The notes under the pieces: model-generated
The model's input: the letters and a program-made list of their open reading frames with translations, nothing else
Told to the model about the DNA's origin: nothing
Databases searched by the model: none
Assembly (NCBI RefSeq): GCF_000143145.1
Contig: NC_014313.1
Span: 1,054,001 to 1,118,000, forward strand
Direction of reading: 5' to 3'
Source of the DNA: Hyphomicrobium denitrificans ATCC 51888
Lineage (GTDB): Bacteria; Pseudomonadota; Alphaproteobacteria; Rhizobiales; Hyphomicrobiaceae
Length of the DNA: 64,000 bases
Shown here: positions 38,048 through 46,983 of the stretch, one piece after another
How the letters are laid out: each line of letters starts with the position of its first letter
Numbering within the stretch: position 1 is the stretch's first letter
Program-made: the position numbers and the translations under genes

Positions 38048-39481
38048 ATGATGATGAAAAAACGGGTAGTGATGATCGGGCTTGCGGCAGTCGCCGGCGT
38101 TTTTGCGCTTGCGCCGAAGACCCCTCCGAGCACCGCGCTTGCGCAGGAGAAAGTCGCGCCGCCGTCGCGCGAGGCGATCCAGTTTTCTTACGCGCCGATC
38201 GTCCGCAAGGCCGCGCCTGCCGTCGTCAACGTCTACGTCAGAACGCACGTGCAAACGATCGCGTCGCCCTTCGCGAACGATCCGTGGTTTCGCCGTTTCT
38301 TCGGCGATGCTTTCGGTCAGCCGACGGAACGCGTCATGAGTTCGCTCGGCTCGGGCGTCATCGTCAATCCGGATGGCCTTGTCGTTACGAATAATCACGT
38401 CGTCAGGGGACGAGGCGAAACGGAAATCCGCGTCGCGCTGTCGGACCGTCGCGAGTACGATGCGAAAGTCATCAGCAAGGATGAGAAAGCCGATATCGCC
38501 GTCCTGAAGATCGAAGGCGGCGACGGCAAGTTTCCGTTTCTGCAGTTCGATGATTCAGACCGGCTCGATGTCGGCGATCTCGTGCTTGCGATCGGCAATC
38601 CGTTCGGCGTCGGCCAGACCGTGACGAGCGGTATCGTGTCCGCGCTGTCGCGATCGGAAATGGCGGCGTCGGACAGCCAGGTTTTCATTCAGACGGACGC
38701 CGCGATCAATCCCGGCAACTCCGGCGGCGCGCTCGTCGACATGAACGGCCGTCTCGTCGGCATCAACACGATGATCTATTCGCAGTCGGGAGGATCGGTC
38801 GGCATCGGCTTCGCCATTCCCTCGAACCTCGTTCGCGTCTATGCTGAAAGCGCTGCCAACGGACGCAAGGTCGAGCGGCCGTGGATCGGCGCGAAGCTCG
38901 AAGCGATGTCGCATGATTTTGCGGAAGGGCTCGGTCTCAATCGCGTTGCGGGCGCGGTGGTGACAAGGCTCTACAACAAAGGTCCGGCAGCGGATGCCGG
39001 GTTGCGCGAAGGCGACGTGATCACGAATGTCGACGGCGTTGAAGTCGCCGACGCGCGCGCGGTTTATTATCGTCTTGCGACCAAGGGCATCGGTCAGACG
39101 GCGCATCTCAGCGTCATTCGCAAGAACCAGCCGGTCGATATTCCGCTGCCTCTGGTCGTCGCTCCGAAGCCGGAAAAGGACGATGCCCGCAATCTCTCGG
39201 GCAACAATCCGCTCGACGGCGCGCGCGTTTCGAACATCCTGCCGTCGGTCGCCGACGAACTCAGCATCGATGAGACCGAGGGCGTTGTGATCACGTCGGT
39301 GCGCAATGGATCGGTTGCGCAAAGTCTCGGATTCCAGCCGGGCGACATCATCGTGTCGATTGGCGGCAAGAAGATTGCCAACGTGATCGATGCCGAACAT
39401 GCCGTCGCTGAGCGGCAGCGCATGTGGCAGGTCGCGGTCAAGCGCGGCAATCGCACGATGCAGCTTCAGGTTCCCGGCTGA
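38048..39481 (+). CDS. Do-family (HtrA/DegP-like) periplasmic serine endoprotease
   Basis: About 477 residues. A signal peptide (KKRVVMIGLAAVAGVFALA) precedes a trypsin-like domain with the full triad: His117 in TNNHVV, Asp149 in KADIAVLKI and Ser225 in NPGNSGGAL. Two PDZ domains follow, at about 265-350 and 395-475 (GLREGDVITNVDG, GFQPGDIIVSIGG). Such proteases degrade or refold damaged envelope proteins. ATG 38048 has GGAG seven bases upstream, while ATG 38033 adds five residues. It converges with the TauE/SafE gene 22 bases away. Confidence 0.92.
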   Translation: MMMKKRVVMIGLAAVAGVFALAPKTPPSTALAQEKVAPPSREAIQFSYAPIVRKAAPAVVNVYVRTHVQTIASPFANDPWFRRFFGDAFGQPTERVMSSLGSGVIVNPDGLVVTNNHVVRGRGETEIRVALSDRREYDAKVISKDEKADIAVLKIEGGDGKFPFLQFDDSDRLDVGDLVLAIGNPFGVGQTVTSGIVSALSRSEMAASDSQVFIQTDAAINPGNSGGALVDMNGRLVGINTMIYSQSGGSVGIGFAIPSNLVRVYAESAANGRKVERPWIGAKLEAMSHDFAEGLGLNRVAGAVVTRLYNKGPAADAGLREGDVITNVDGVEVADARAVYYRLATKGIGQTAHLSVIRKNQPVDIPLPLVVAPKPEKDDARNLSGNNPLDGARVSNILPSVADELSIDETEGVVITSVRNGSVAQSLGFQPGDIIVSIGGKKIANVIDAEHAVAERQRMWQVAVKRGNRTMQLQVPG

Positions 39482-39502
39482 AACACGGCCGGGGCTCGTC
39501 CG

Positions 39503-40303
39503 CTAGAGCTTTTGCGCGAGCTGATAAGCTGCGAAGCAGAGGATCGTCGCCAGGAACAGGCGCAGCAGCCAATCCGGCAAGCGGCCCGTCAGGCGCGATC
39601 CGATGGCGATGCCTGGGATCGAGCCGACGAGCAGCAGCCCGAGCAATTCAAAGCTCGTGTTGCCGATCGACATATGGCCGAGGCCCGAGACCAGCGTCAG
39701 CGGCACGGCGTGCACGATGTCGGTGCCGATCAAGCGGCGCGTTCTGAGCGTCGGATAGAGCAGCGTCAGGATAACGACGCCGATCGCGCCGGCGCCGACG
39801 GACGTCAGCGTCACGATCGAGCCAAGGCAGAGACCGAGCAGCAGCGTGGAGAGATGGCGAACCGGGACGTCGGTCGGCTCGACCACCTGCGCACCGCGCC
39901 GCGTGATGAGCGGATAAAAAATGATCGCGAGCGAGCTGATCACGAGAGCCGCTATCAGTGCGTGCTTAATAAGCGCGGCGAGGCGCGCGGTATCGGGGTC
40001 GAGCACGTGCAGAATGGCCAGCATCGCAAGCGAGCCCGGCACGCTGCCCGCCGCGAGCCAGGCGACGAGCCGCCAGTTGACGTTGCCGAAGTTGTGGTGC
40101 GGCCAGGCGGCGGATGCCTTCGTGATCGATGCGAACAGCAGGTCGGTGCCGACGGCAAGCGCCGGAGAGATCCCGATCTTCGTGATCAGAAACGGAGTCA
40201 TCAGCGAGCCGGCGCCGACGCCGGTCAACCCAACGAGAAATCCGACGACGAAGCCGCCGGAGATGATCATCGGCCAAAGTGTTTGGAGATCGACGTCAGG
40301 CAT
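39503..40303 (-). CDS. TauE/SafE (TSUP) family sulfite/organosulfonate exporter
   Basis: 266 residues with about eight hydrophobic spans. The family repeats are visible: GGFVVGFLVGLTGVGAGSLMTPFLI at the N-terminus and GSIVTLTSVGAGAIGVVILTLLYP in the second half. The TSUP family moves sulfite, sulfonates or related anions across the inner membrane. It lies downstream of and in line with cysHDN (132-base gap with a hairpin), which supports a sulfur role such as sulfate uptake or sulfite efflux. The direction of transport cannot be read from the sequence. Confidence 0.82.
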   Translation of the reverse strand: MPDVDLQTLWPMIISGGFVVGFLVGLTGVGAGSLMTPFLITKIGISPALAVGTDLLFASITKASAAWPHHNFGNVNWRLVAWLAAGSVPGSLAMLAILHVLDPDTARLAALIKHALIAALVISSLAIIFYPLITRRGAQVVEPTDVPVRHLSTLLLGLCLGSIVTLTSVGAGAIGVVILTLLYPTLRTRRLIGTDIVHAVPLTLVSGLGHMSIGNTSFELLGLLLVGSIPGIAIGSRLTGRLPDWLLRLFLATILCFAAYQLAQKL

Positions 40304-40344
40304 TTTGGTCCGAAAAAAAGCGAAAGATTGAGGTACGCGAGAAT

Positions 40345-40374
40345 AGCGAGGGCTGCAATTGCAGAATCCTCGCT
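40345..40374 (-). terminator. Hairpin between cysN and the TauE/SafE gene
   Basis: AGCGAGG (40345-40351) and CCTCGCT (40368-40374) enclose a self-complementary CTGCAATTGCAG. On the minus strand it lies 62 bases after the cysN stop but has no T-tract, so partial attenuation between cysN and the transporter is more likely than full termination. Confidence 0.4.
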
Positions 40375-40435
40375 GTTTTGGTGTCGGTGTGGTGGAAGCT
40401 GTCTCGCGGTTTCCTTGATCGGCTACGAGTGAAGA

Positions 40436-41968
40436 TCAGAGTCCCGGATCGAGGCCGTCGTCCAGCGGCGGCGGTGGCTCGATGGCGACCGATACGCCAG
40501 CCGAACGCAGAATGATCGCGACCTCGTTTGCGCGGCGCATGAACTCTTCACGATCCTTCGAGTTCATCGAGAGATCGCGGTTCAAGCCGTTGGCGAGCAT
40601 ATCGCGCTTCAGAACGAAGTGACCTTCGGACGGAGTTTCGGCCTTGGCATCGACGGATGTCGCGATGCCGCCAGCGACCGTTGCACCCGAAACGGAATCG
40701 ACGAGCAGAAGCTGGCCGGTTTCCGGCGTTTCCGAAAAAACGTCGATCGCCGCGGCGCGGCCGAGCGAGATTTTCGCAATGGCGATATCGTTCGCCGAGC
40801 ACGCGCGGGCTGGGCGCGACGCCATCGTTTCGAGATCGAGCAGGGCTTTGATCTCGATGTTGGAAACCGGAATCAGGTCGGTCGCCGTGCGAACGAGATA
40901 ACCGGCTGTCGGACTGAACGCGTCTTCCGAAAGCCAGACGAACCGCGCTTCGAGCGTTTGCGCCGCGACGGGGCGCATTTCCGGCGCGGAAAGCACGGCG
41001 CCGCGCGAGACGTCGATATCGACATCGAGCTGCAGCGAAACCGCTTCGCCGGCGGACGCGCTTTGCAGATCGCGATCGAACGTCGCGATGCGGACGACCT
41101 TGCCGCTGGCGTTGCTGAGCGCGTCGGTGACGGTATCGCCGACTCTCACCGTGCCGGAGGCGACCGTGCCTGCGAGGCCGCGGAAATCCTGGCCGTCGCG
41201 AAGCACCATCTGCACGGGAAAGCGGAAGACGGAGCCCGCCTCGTTGACGCGGCTCGGCACTTTCTCGAGGTGCTGAATGAGCGTTGGGCCCGAATACCAG
41301 CTCATGTTCGTGGAGGGCGCCGAAACGTTGTCACCGAAAACGGCCGAGAGCGGGATCGCGGTCGAATCCCAGAAGTTGAACTTCCAGCACAGCGTGCGGA
41401 AATCGTCTTCGATTTTGCGGAACACGTCTTCCGACCAGCCGACGAGATCCATCTTGTTGACGGCGAGAATGACGTGTTTCACGCCGACGAGGTCGAGGAT
41501 CGCCGTATGACGCTTGGTCTGTTTCTTGACGCCGGATCGCGCATCGATGAGCACGATCGCAACGTCGGCATGGGAAGCCCCCGACGCCATGTTGCGCGTG
41601 TACTGCTCATGGCCTGGCGAGTCGATGATGACGAAGCGGCGCGTATCGGTATCGAAATACTTCCAGGCGATGTCGATGGTGATGCCTTGCTCGCGTTCGG
41701 CCACCAGACCGTCGAGCAACATCGAGAAGTCGGGAAGATCGGTGCCGGCGGCCTTGCGTCCCGAGCGGCGAACGTTCTCGCGCTGATCTTCGTAAAGATC
41801 GGAGGCATCCCAGAGCAGGCGCCCGATCAGCGTCGACTTGCCGTCGTCAACGGAACCGCAGGTCAGAAGATGCGTGATGCCGCCAAGTTCGCGAACGAGG
41901 TTCGGCACGTCTTGCGCACGCGCAGGCGTCTGCAGGCCAGGATTGGTTTTGAGAGCGTGGATGGACAT
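40436..41968 (-). CDS. cysN: Sulfate adenylyltransferase subunit 1 (CysN, no CysC fusion)
   Basis: 510 residues. An EF-Tu-like GTPase with GSVDDGKST at about 38-46, DSPGHEQYTRNMA, NKMDL and domain II. It couples GTP hydrolysis to APS formation by CysD. Many rhizobial homologues are CysNC fusions of about 630 residues. This one ends without an APS kinase domain, which fits a pathway that reduces APS directly with the adjacent CysH. Its start codon overlaps the cysD stop by one base. Confidence 0.96.
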   Translation of the reverse strand: MSIHALKTNPGLQTPARAQDVPNLVRELGGITHLLTCGSVDDGKSTLIGRLLWDASDLYEDQRENVRRSGRKAAGTDLPDFSMLLDGLVAEREQGITIDIAWKYFDTDTRRFVIIDSPGHEQYTRNMASGASHADVAIVLIDARSGVKKQTKRHTAILDLVGVKHVILAVNKMDLVGWSEDVFRKIEDDFRTLCWKFNFWDSTAIPLSAVFGDNVSAPSTNMSWYSGPTLIQHLEKVPSRVNEAGSVFRFPVQMVLRDGQDFRGLAGTVASGTVRVGDTVTDALSNASGKVVRIATFDRDLQSASAGEAVSLQLDVDIDVSRGAVLSAPEMRPVAAQTLEARFVWLSEDAFSPTAGYLVRTATDLIPVSNIEIKALLDLETMASRPARACSANDIAIAKISLGRAAAIDVFSETPETGQLLLVDSVSGATVAGGIATSVDAKAETPSEGHFVLKRDMLANGLNRDLSMNSKDREEFMRRANEVAIILRSAGVSVAIEPPPPLDDGLDPGL

Positions 41969-42873
41969 CAGAAATAGCCTTCCTGCTTTTTCTTTTCCAT
42001 TGCGCCGGCCTGATCGTGGTCGATCAGGCGGCCCTGGCGTTCGGAGGTTTGCGCGTTGATGGTCTCGGCGACGACGGCTTCGATCGTGTCGGCGTCGGAT
42101 TCGACAGCGGCCGTCAGCGGATAACAGCCGAGCGTACGGAAGCGGATCCTGCGCGTTTCGACTTTCTCGCCGGGGCGCGGCTGCAGGCGGTCATCGTCCT
42201 GCATCAAGATCTGTCCGTTGCGGACGATGGTCCGGCGTTCGGCGGCGAAATAGAGCGGCACGACATCGAGCTTCTCGCGCAGGATGTAGCGCCAGACGTC
42301 TTTCTCCGTCCAATTCGACATCGGAAACACGCGAACCGTTTCGCCTGTGCCGAGGCGGCCATTCAGCAGATTCCACATCTCCGGACGCTGGCGGCGCGGG
42401 TCCCAGCGATGGCCGCTCGCACGGAACGAAAAGACGCGTTCCTTCGCGCGGCTCGCTTCCTCGTCGCGGCGGGCGCCGCCGAATGCTGCGTCGAACCCGT
42501 ATTTGTCGAGCGCCTGCTTCAGTGCCTGCGTTTTCAGAACGTCGGTATGAATGGACGGAGCGTGATCGATCGGATTGATGCCGCGCTTGATGCCGTCCTC
42601 GTTGGTGTGGACGATGAGATCGAGATCAAGCTCCTTCGCCTGCTGGTCGCGAAATTTGATCATGTCGCGAAACTTCCACGTCGTGTCGACGTGCAGCAGC
42701 GGAAACGGCAGCTTCTGCGGATGGAACGCCTTGCGCGCGAGATGCAGCAGAACGGTCGAGTCCTTGCCGATCGAATACATCAGCACGGGCTTGCGGAACT
42801 GCGCCGCAGCCTCACGGAAAATATGGATGCTCTCCGCTTCAAGGAGATCGAGATGGGAAGGTGAGGCCGTCAT
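41968..42873 (-). CDS. cysD: Sulfate adenylyltransferase subunit 2 (CysD)
   Basis: 301 residues, full length. The PP-loop reads [18 protein letters not shown] near residues 33-50, followed by [12 protein letters not shown] and the family's [17 protein letters not shown]. It catalyses adenylation of sulfate to APS. The start overlaps the cysH stop (ATGA) and the end overlaps cysN, so the three are one translationally coupled unit. Confidence 0.97.
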   Translation of the reverse strand: MTASPSHLDLLEAESIHIFREAAAQFRKPVLMYSIGKDSTVLLHLARKAFHPQKLPFPLLHVDTTWKFRDMIKFRDQQAKELDLDLIVHTNEDGIKRGINPIDHAPSIHTDVLKTQALKQALDKYGFDAAFGGARRDEEASRAKERVFSFRASGHRWDPRRQRPEMWNLLNGRLGTGETVRVFPMSNWTEKDVWRYILREKLDVVPLYFAAERRTIVRNGQILMQDDDRLQPRPGEKVETRRIRFRTLGCYPLTAAVESDADTIEAVVAETINAQTSERQGRLIDHDQAGAMEKKKQEGYF

Positions 42874-43679
42874 GCGGCGTGATCCTTTTCTTCAAATCCC
42901 GGATCTTCACGTTGCGTATGAAGTCCGCATTCTTTCTTGTCTTCGCTTTCCCACCACCAGCGACCGGCACGAATATCCTCGCCCGGTTTGATGGCGCGCG
43001 TGCAGGGCTGGCAGCCGATGGACGGGAAGCCTTTCGCGTGCAGCGCGTTGACGGGGATCTTGTTCGTCGCGACGTAATCCTCGAGCGTCGCGAGCGACCA
43101 GTCGGCGATCGGATTGAGCTTGATGAGCTTCTGCGCCGGGTCATAGGTCGCGAAGTGCACGTGGGCGCGGCCTTGCGATTGCTCGCGTCGAAGTCCCGTG
43201 ACCCAGGCCGCCGCGCCGTTCAGCGCGCGGTTGAGCGGACGCACCTTGCGTACCTCGCAGCATGCCTTGCGTGCGTCGACCGAGTACCGGAAGCCGTAGA
43301 TGCCGTCGTTGGCGACCAGGTCTTCGACTTCCGCGGCGTCGGGATACATGACGCGAATGCGTAGGCCGTATTTGCCTTCGGTATCGAACAGGGTGTCGAG
43401 CGTCTCCGGGAAGTGGCGTCCGGTATCGAGGGTGAAAATGTCGATCTCGGCACCGGTCTCGGCGATGGCGTGGGTGATCGCCTGATCCTCGATGCCGAGG
43501 CTGGTCGAGAACGCGATCGTGCCGTCGATGGCTGCGCGAATGGCTTTGATCCGCTCGCCGAGCGTCGGCAGGTCGCCCAGGACCCGATCGAGGTCGGCAG
43601 CCGTCGCCTGCTGCGTCGCGGCATGAGGGTCGCTCGCCCCTCCGCTAGCGGGGGACGCGGTTGCTTCGAACAAAGTCAT
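42870..43679 (-). CDS. cysH: Adenylyl-sulfate (APS) reductase, CysH family
   Basis: 269 residues. The PAPS-reductase fold ([35 protein letters not shown]) is joined to two cysteine pairs, C140-C141 and C223xxC226, which ligate the 4Fe-4S cluster of APS-type reductases. The catalytic C251 lies in ECGLH. It reduces APS to sulfite in the cytosol using thioredoxin. Start ATG 43679 has GGAGG six bases upstream. The longer frame from 43724 begins inside the palindromic operator and is rejected. It is the first gene of the cysHDN unit. Confidence 0.93.
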   Translation of the reverse strand: MTLFEATASPASGGASDPHAATQQATAADLDRVLGDLPTLGERIKAIRAAIDGTIAFSTSLGIEDQAITHAIAETGAEIDIFTLDTGRHFPETLDTLFDTEGKYGLRIRVMYPDAAEVEDLVANDGIYGFRYSVDARKACCEVRKVRPLNRALNGAAAWVTGLRREQSQGRAHVHFATYDPAQKLIKLNPIADWSLATLEDYVATNKIPVNALHAKGFPSIGCQPCTRAIKPGEDIRAGRWWWESEDKKECGLHTQREDPGFEEKDHAA

Positions 43680-43705
43680 AAAGGGCCTCCGGTTGAACCC
43701 ACCAT

Positions 43706-43724
43706 ATGGGAATATTTTTCCCAT
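43706..43724 (-). promoter_or_regulatory. Palindromic candidate operator upstream of cysH
   Basis: ATGGGAA, spacer TATTT, TTCCCAT: a perfect 7-5-7 inverted repeat, 27 bases upstream of the cysH start. It is embedded in an AT-rich stretch unlike the surrounding DNA. The position fits a repressor or activator of sulfate assimilation, for example an Rrf2- or LysR-type protein. No regulator gene is adjacent, so the binding protein is unknown. Confidence 0.5.
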
Positions 43725-43843
43725 GAGAAGCCATATAACTAAACTTGAATAGGATATTATTTCTGTGATCGGCGCTTATTGCCGTTTTCCATTTTGTCGA
43801 CGCCTGAGCATAGGCGTGTCCGGAGGCGCGCTTTGAGGACGGG

Positions 43844-45070
43844 TTAATCCTGCGTGCGCAGCCAATCGAGCAAACCATTTGCGGCGACGGCTGATGTTGC
43901 GAAGGTCGCCTGCAGCAAATAGCCGCCCGTTGGCGCTTCCCAGTCCAGCATCTCTCCAGCGAGGAATACGCCCGGCCGCGTCGAGAGCATCAGGCCGCCG
44001 GTCAGAGATTGCCATGCAACTCCACCCGCCGTTGAGATCGCGCGCTCGATCCGGGCGAGACCCGTCATCTGGATTGGAACGGCCTTGATCCGCGTCGCGA
44101 GCGCGTCCACCCCGTCCGGCAATCCGGCCTCGCGCAACAGCCCGGCTGCGGCAGCGTCGAGATGGACGGCCTTGCGGAGGAAGTTCGTCACGGTGTCCTT
44201 GCCGCGCGGCCGAGCGAGGCGCGCGACGAGGTCGGCATGCGTCATGTCCGGTTTGAGGTCGACGAGCAGCGTTGCGGTCCGATCTCTGCCAAGGGCTGCA
44301 CGTATATATGGGCCGAGGGCATAGACGGCCCCGCCTTCGAGGCCGTCGCGCGTGACGATCGCCTCGCCGCGCCGGGTCGTGCCGTCGATCGTCAGCGCAA
44401 TGCGCTTCAGGGCGGAGCCTTCGAAGCGCGTGCGGAAGATGTCAGACCACGGAACAATGACGCCGCAGTTGGCGGGCGCGAGAGTCGTCACGTCAATTCC
44501 GGTCTGTTTGAAGGGTTCGACCCACGATCCGTCGGAGCCGAGTTTCGGCCAGCTCGCCCCGCCGAGTGCGAGCAAAACGGCGTCGGCATCGACTTCGATC
44601 TGCGATTTGTCTGCGAGTTCGAACTGCAGGCCGCCCGACGGCGTGAAGCCCGTCCAGCGATGCCGGGTCTTGATCGTCACGCCGAGACCAGTGAGACGGC
44701 GGAGCCACGCGCGAAGCAAGGGTGACGCCTTCATCGCGCGCGGAAAAACTCTGCCGCTGCTGCCGACGAACGTCTCCGCGCCGAGGCCGTTCGCCCATGC
44801 GATCAGCTTTTCGGGAGGGAAGCGTTCGACGGCCGCGCGCACGCAACGCGCGTCGTCGCCGTAACGGTCGAGGAAGGCGGCGGTGTTCTCGCTGTGCGTG
44901 AGGTTCAAGCCGCCGCGCCCGGCGAGCAGGAATTTTCGCGCTGGCGATGCCATCCGTTCGTAGATGGTGACGTGGTGTCCACGCGCGGCGATGATATCGG
45001 CTGCGAAAAGTCCGGCTGGCCCGGCGCCGACGATGGCGACCTTCCGCGAGGTTTCAGGCGCGACCGTCAT
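43844..45070 (-). CDS. BaiN/HI0933-family FAD-dependent oxidoreductase
   Basis: 408 residues. The dinucleotide fold begins AIVGAGPAGLFAADI (GxGxxG at 15-20), followed by the family motif ARKFLLAGRGGLNLTHSE and the C-terminal FAD segment LAGEMLDWEAPTGGYLLQ. These flavoproteins are conserved but poorly characterised. BaiN in gut clostridia reduces bile acid intermediates. The substrate here is unknown. It stands alone on the minus strand. Confidence 0.85.
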   Translation of the reverse strand: MTVAPETSRKVAIVGAGPAGLFAADIIAARGHHVTIYERMASPARKFLLAGRGGLNLTHSENTAAFLDRYGDDARCVRAAVERFPPEKLIAWANGLGAETFVGSSGRVFPRAMKASPLLRAWLRRLTGLGVTIKTRHRWTGFTPSGGLQFELADKSQIEVDADAVLLALGGASWPKLGSDGSWVEPFKQTGIDVTTLAPANCGVIVPWSDIFRTRFEGSALKRIALTIDGTTRRGEAIVTRDGLEGGAVYALGPYIRAALGRDRTATLLVDLKPDMTHADLVARLARPRGKDTVTNFLRKAVHLDAAAAGLLREAGLPDGVDALATRIKAVPIQMTGLARIERAISTAGGVAWQSLTGGLMLSTRPGVFLAGEMLDWEAPTGGYLLQATFATSAVAANGLLDWLRTQD

Positions 45071-45806
45071 AATGAGCCCATGCCGAAAGCATCCGTGCTG
45101 TGATCAACGTCCAGAGCGTTGTTCGTCACGTTCGTGAGTCGCGATGTTTTCTTCCTGCATTGCGTGGGAACCAACGCTGAAATCCTCCGAACCAAGCAGA
45201 CGAAGCGGACACCGTGTGTGAAGCGTCGCACGGATGTTGCGTCTGGGATTGCGAATTTTGGCGGCGCTGTCGAGGTTTGGCATCGAGCGCCACGCCGTGA
45301 GCGGCAGCATTGCCACACTCGACTTCGAATCGCGCACGGCGTGTCCGGACGATGTCAGTGTCATTTTTTGCCGCCTGTGCAAGACCTTTGGAAAAATCGG
45401 CGAGCGCATCGCGAGCGAGCGTTCAAAAGCATCGCTATTCGTGCGTAAAAATCGAATCAGTGAAAACGCAATTCGTGCACACTTGACGAATGTGGTGGTG
45501 TGGATGGCTTTGCAGCGCAAACATGTGCCCGTGCGAAACTGGGGATGAATCGAAATTCGATTTTATCGCTGTCCGATCATACGCTTAAGGTGCGTCATCG
45601 AATGTGGATTGAATCAGGGGAAACAAGCGTCAAGAGGCGGGCCAAAAAAATGCCGCTGGCCCTGCGCAGAGCCGGTGTTATGTTTCGTGCCGCTTCGCGA
45701 TGATGCGGTGGTGTTCGATTCTGAAGAGGGCTCTTCCAGAACCGATCACCGAAGCTTCGGACGCGAGCTGTCATAATCGTTTGACGCACAGTATGCGGGG
45801 TATCAA
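45071..45806. other. 0.74-kb intergenic stretch without a convincing gene
   Basis: It separates two divergently transcribed genes. Several short frames overlap on both strands. The longest plausible one on the plus strand runs 45234-45548 (104 codons, ending LQRKHVPVRNWG) but has no ribosome binding site and no family resemblance. Composition is less GC-biased at third positions than in neighbouring genes, especially from 45400 to 45800 (long A/T-containing runs such as AATTCGATTTTATCG). It may hold promoters for both neighbours, a small RNA or a decayed gene. Confidence 0.35.
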
Positions 45807-45809
45807 GTG

Positions 45810-46409
45810 ATGGGGGATACAAAGCGTCCCGGTCTTCTGGATGATCTACAACCGGTTTCGGCCGGACCGGAAGTGATGGACGACGCGGCGATCGAGGTTT
45901 TCGAGGTCGCTGGAATGATAAAATGGTTCGACGCTTCCAAGGGATTCGGTTTCATCGTCCCGGACAACGGACTGCCTGATATTCTTCTGCACGTGACGTG
46001 CCTGCGCGCTGGCGGTTTCCAGACCGCATATGAAGGCGCACGCGTTCACTGCGAAGTTCTGCGCCGCTCCAAGGGAATGCAGGCTTTCCGCATTCTCAGC
46101 ATGGATGAAAGCACGGCCATCCACCCCTCTCAGCTCCCGCAGCGCACGCACGTCATCGTGCAGCCTGAAAGCGATTGGGAACGGGCTTACGTGAAGTGGT
46201 TCAATCGCGTCCGGGGCTTCGGCTTCTTGACACGCGGCGAGGGCACGCCTGATATCTTCTGCCATATGGAGACGTTGCGGCGCTTCGGCTTTACCGAGCT
46301 TCGTCCCGGTCAGATCGTTCAGGTCCGCTGGGGCTACGGTTCGAAGGGCTGCATGGCTGCTGAGCTTCGCCCGGATGGCGTGTCGACAGGACTGCCGTCG
46401 CGGAATTAA
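45810..46409 (+). CDS. Double cold-shock-domain protein
   Basis: 199 residues with two cold-shock domains. Domain one (about 34-95) has GMIKWFDASKGFGFIVPD and domain two (about 126-190) has AYVKWFNRVRGFGFLTRGEG. Both keep the RNP1-type aromatic motif (KGFGFI, RGFGFL), while RNP2 is altered (ILLHVT, IFCHME). Proteins of this kind bind single-stranded nucleic acid and act as RNA chaperones or regulators. ATG 45810 is preferred to the preceding GTG. The DUF192 gene starts 11 bases downstream, a pairing often seen in alphaproteobacteria. Confidence 0.9.
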   Translation: MGDTKRPGLLDDLQPVSAGPEVMDDAAIEVFEVAGMIKWFDASKGFGFIVPDNGLPDILLHVTCLRAGGFQTAYEGARVHCEVLRRSKGMQAFRILSMDESTAIHPSQLPQRTHVIVQPESDWERAYVKWFNRVRGFGFLTRGEGTPDIFCHMETLRRFGFTELRPGQIVQVRWGYGSKGCMAAELRPDGVSTGLPSRN

Positions 46410-46420
46410 ACGCGGGATTC

Positions 46421-46948
46421 ATGACGATCGTGTCAGCGAGTTTTACGAAAAGGGCCGCCATCTGCGTGGCCCTTTTCGCTTTTGCGGGAGCGAGCCTTCC
46501 TGCGCTCCGGGAAGCGGGGCTTCTCGAGTTCGTCACGCCGGCCTACGCCAAGATGCGGCGGGACAAGCTGACGATCGAGCCGGCGGCGGGCGGACAAGGC
46601 CACGCCTTCGATATCGAGGTCGCCTCCAGCGAGCAGGAAAAGCGTCTCGGTCTGATGTATCGCACCAGCATCGGCGAGAGCGAAGGCATGCTGTTCCCGT
46701 ATGGCGTCGAGCGCGAAATCTCGATGTGGATGCACAACACCTACATCTCGCTCGACATGGTGTTCATCCGCGCGAACGGCACTATTGCGCGCATCGAGGA
46801 ACGCGCCGAGCCGCTTTCAGATCGGGTCATCTCGTCGAGGGTTGCTGTGGCGGCCGTGCTTGAGTTGCAGGCTGGGACGGCCGCGCGACTTGGCATCAAG
46901 GCGGGCGACAAGGTGATCTATCCGCTATTCAAAGGCGCAAAGCGTTAG
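46421..46948 (+). CDS. DUF192 family exported protein
   Basis: 175 residues. A signal peptide (KRAAICVALFAFAGASLPAL) is followed at about residue 55 by the DUF192 barrel: FDIEVASSEQEKRLGLMYRT, MLFPYGVEREISMWMHNTYISLDMVFI and the closing RLGIKAGDKVIYPLF. The function of the family is unknown. Export to the periplasm is likely. It is probably cotranscribed with the cold-shock gene 11 bases upstream and converges with the next gene. Confidence 0.85.
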   Translation: MTIVSASFTKRAAICVALFAFAGASLPALREAGLLEFVTPAYAKMRRDKLTIEPAAGGQGHAFDIEVASSEQEKRLGLMYRTSIGESEGMLFPYGVEREISMWMHNTYISLDMVFIRANGTIARIEERAEPLSDRVISSRVAVAAVLELQAGTAARLGIKAGDKVIYPLFKGAKR

Positions 46949-46983
46949 CCTTCGGTTTGCGGATGTGAGGTGTTTCGGTCGCA

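Noticed and set aside
39512..42864. Long plus-strand frames opposite TauE/SafE, cysN and cysD
   Set aside because: Arg/Gln/Asp-rich shadow translations. The minus strand gives full-length conserved proteins with all catalytic motifs.
45104..45520. A 138-codon minus-strand frame between the flavoprotein and cold-shock genes
   Set aside because: No ribosome binding site, Ser/Arg-rich composition, and it overlaps equally plausible plus-strand frames. Left as an unassigned region.
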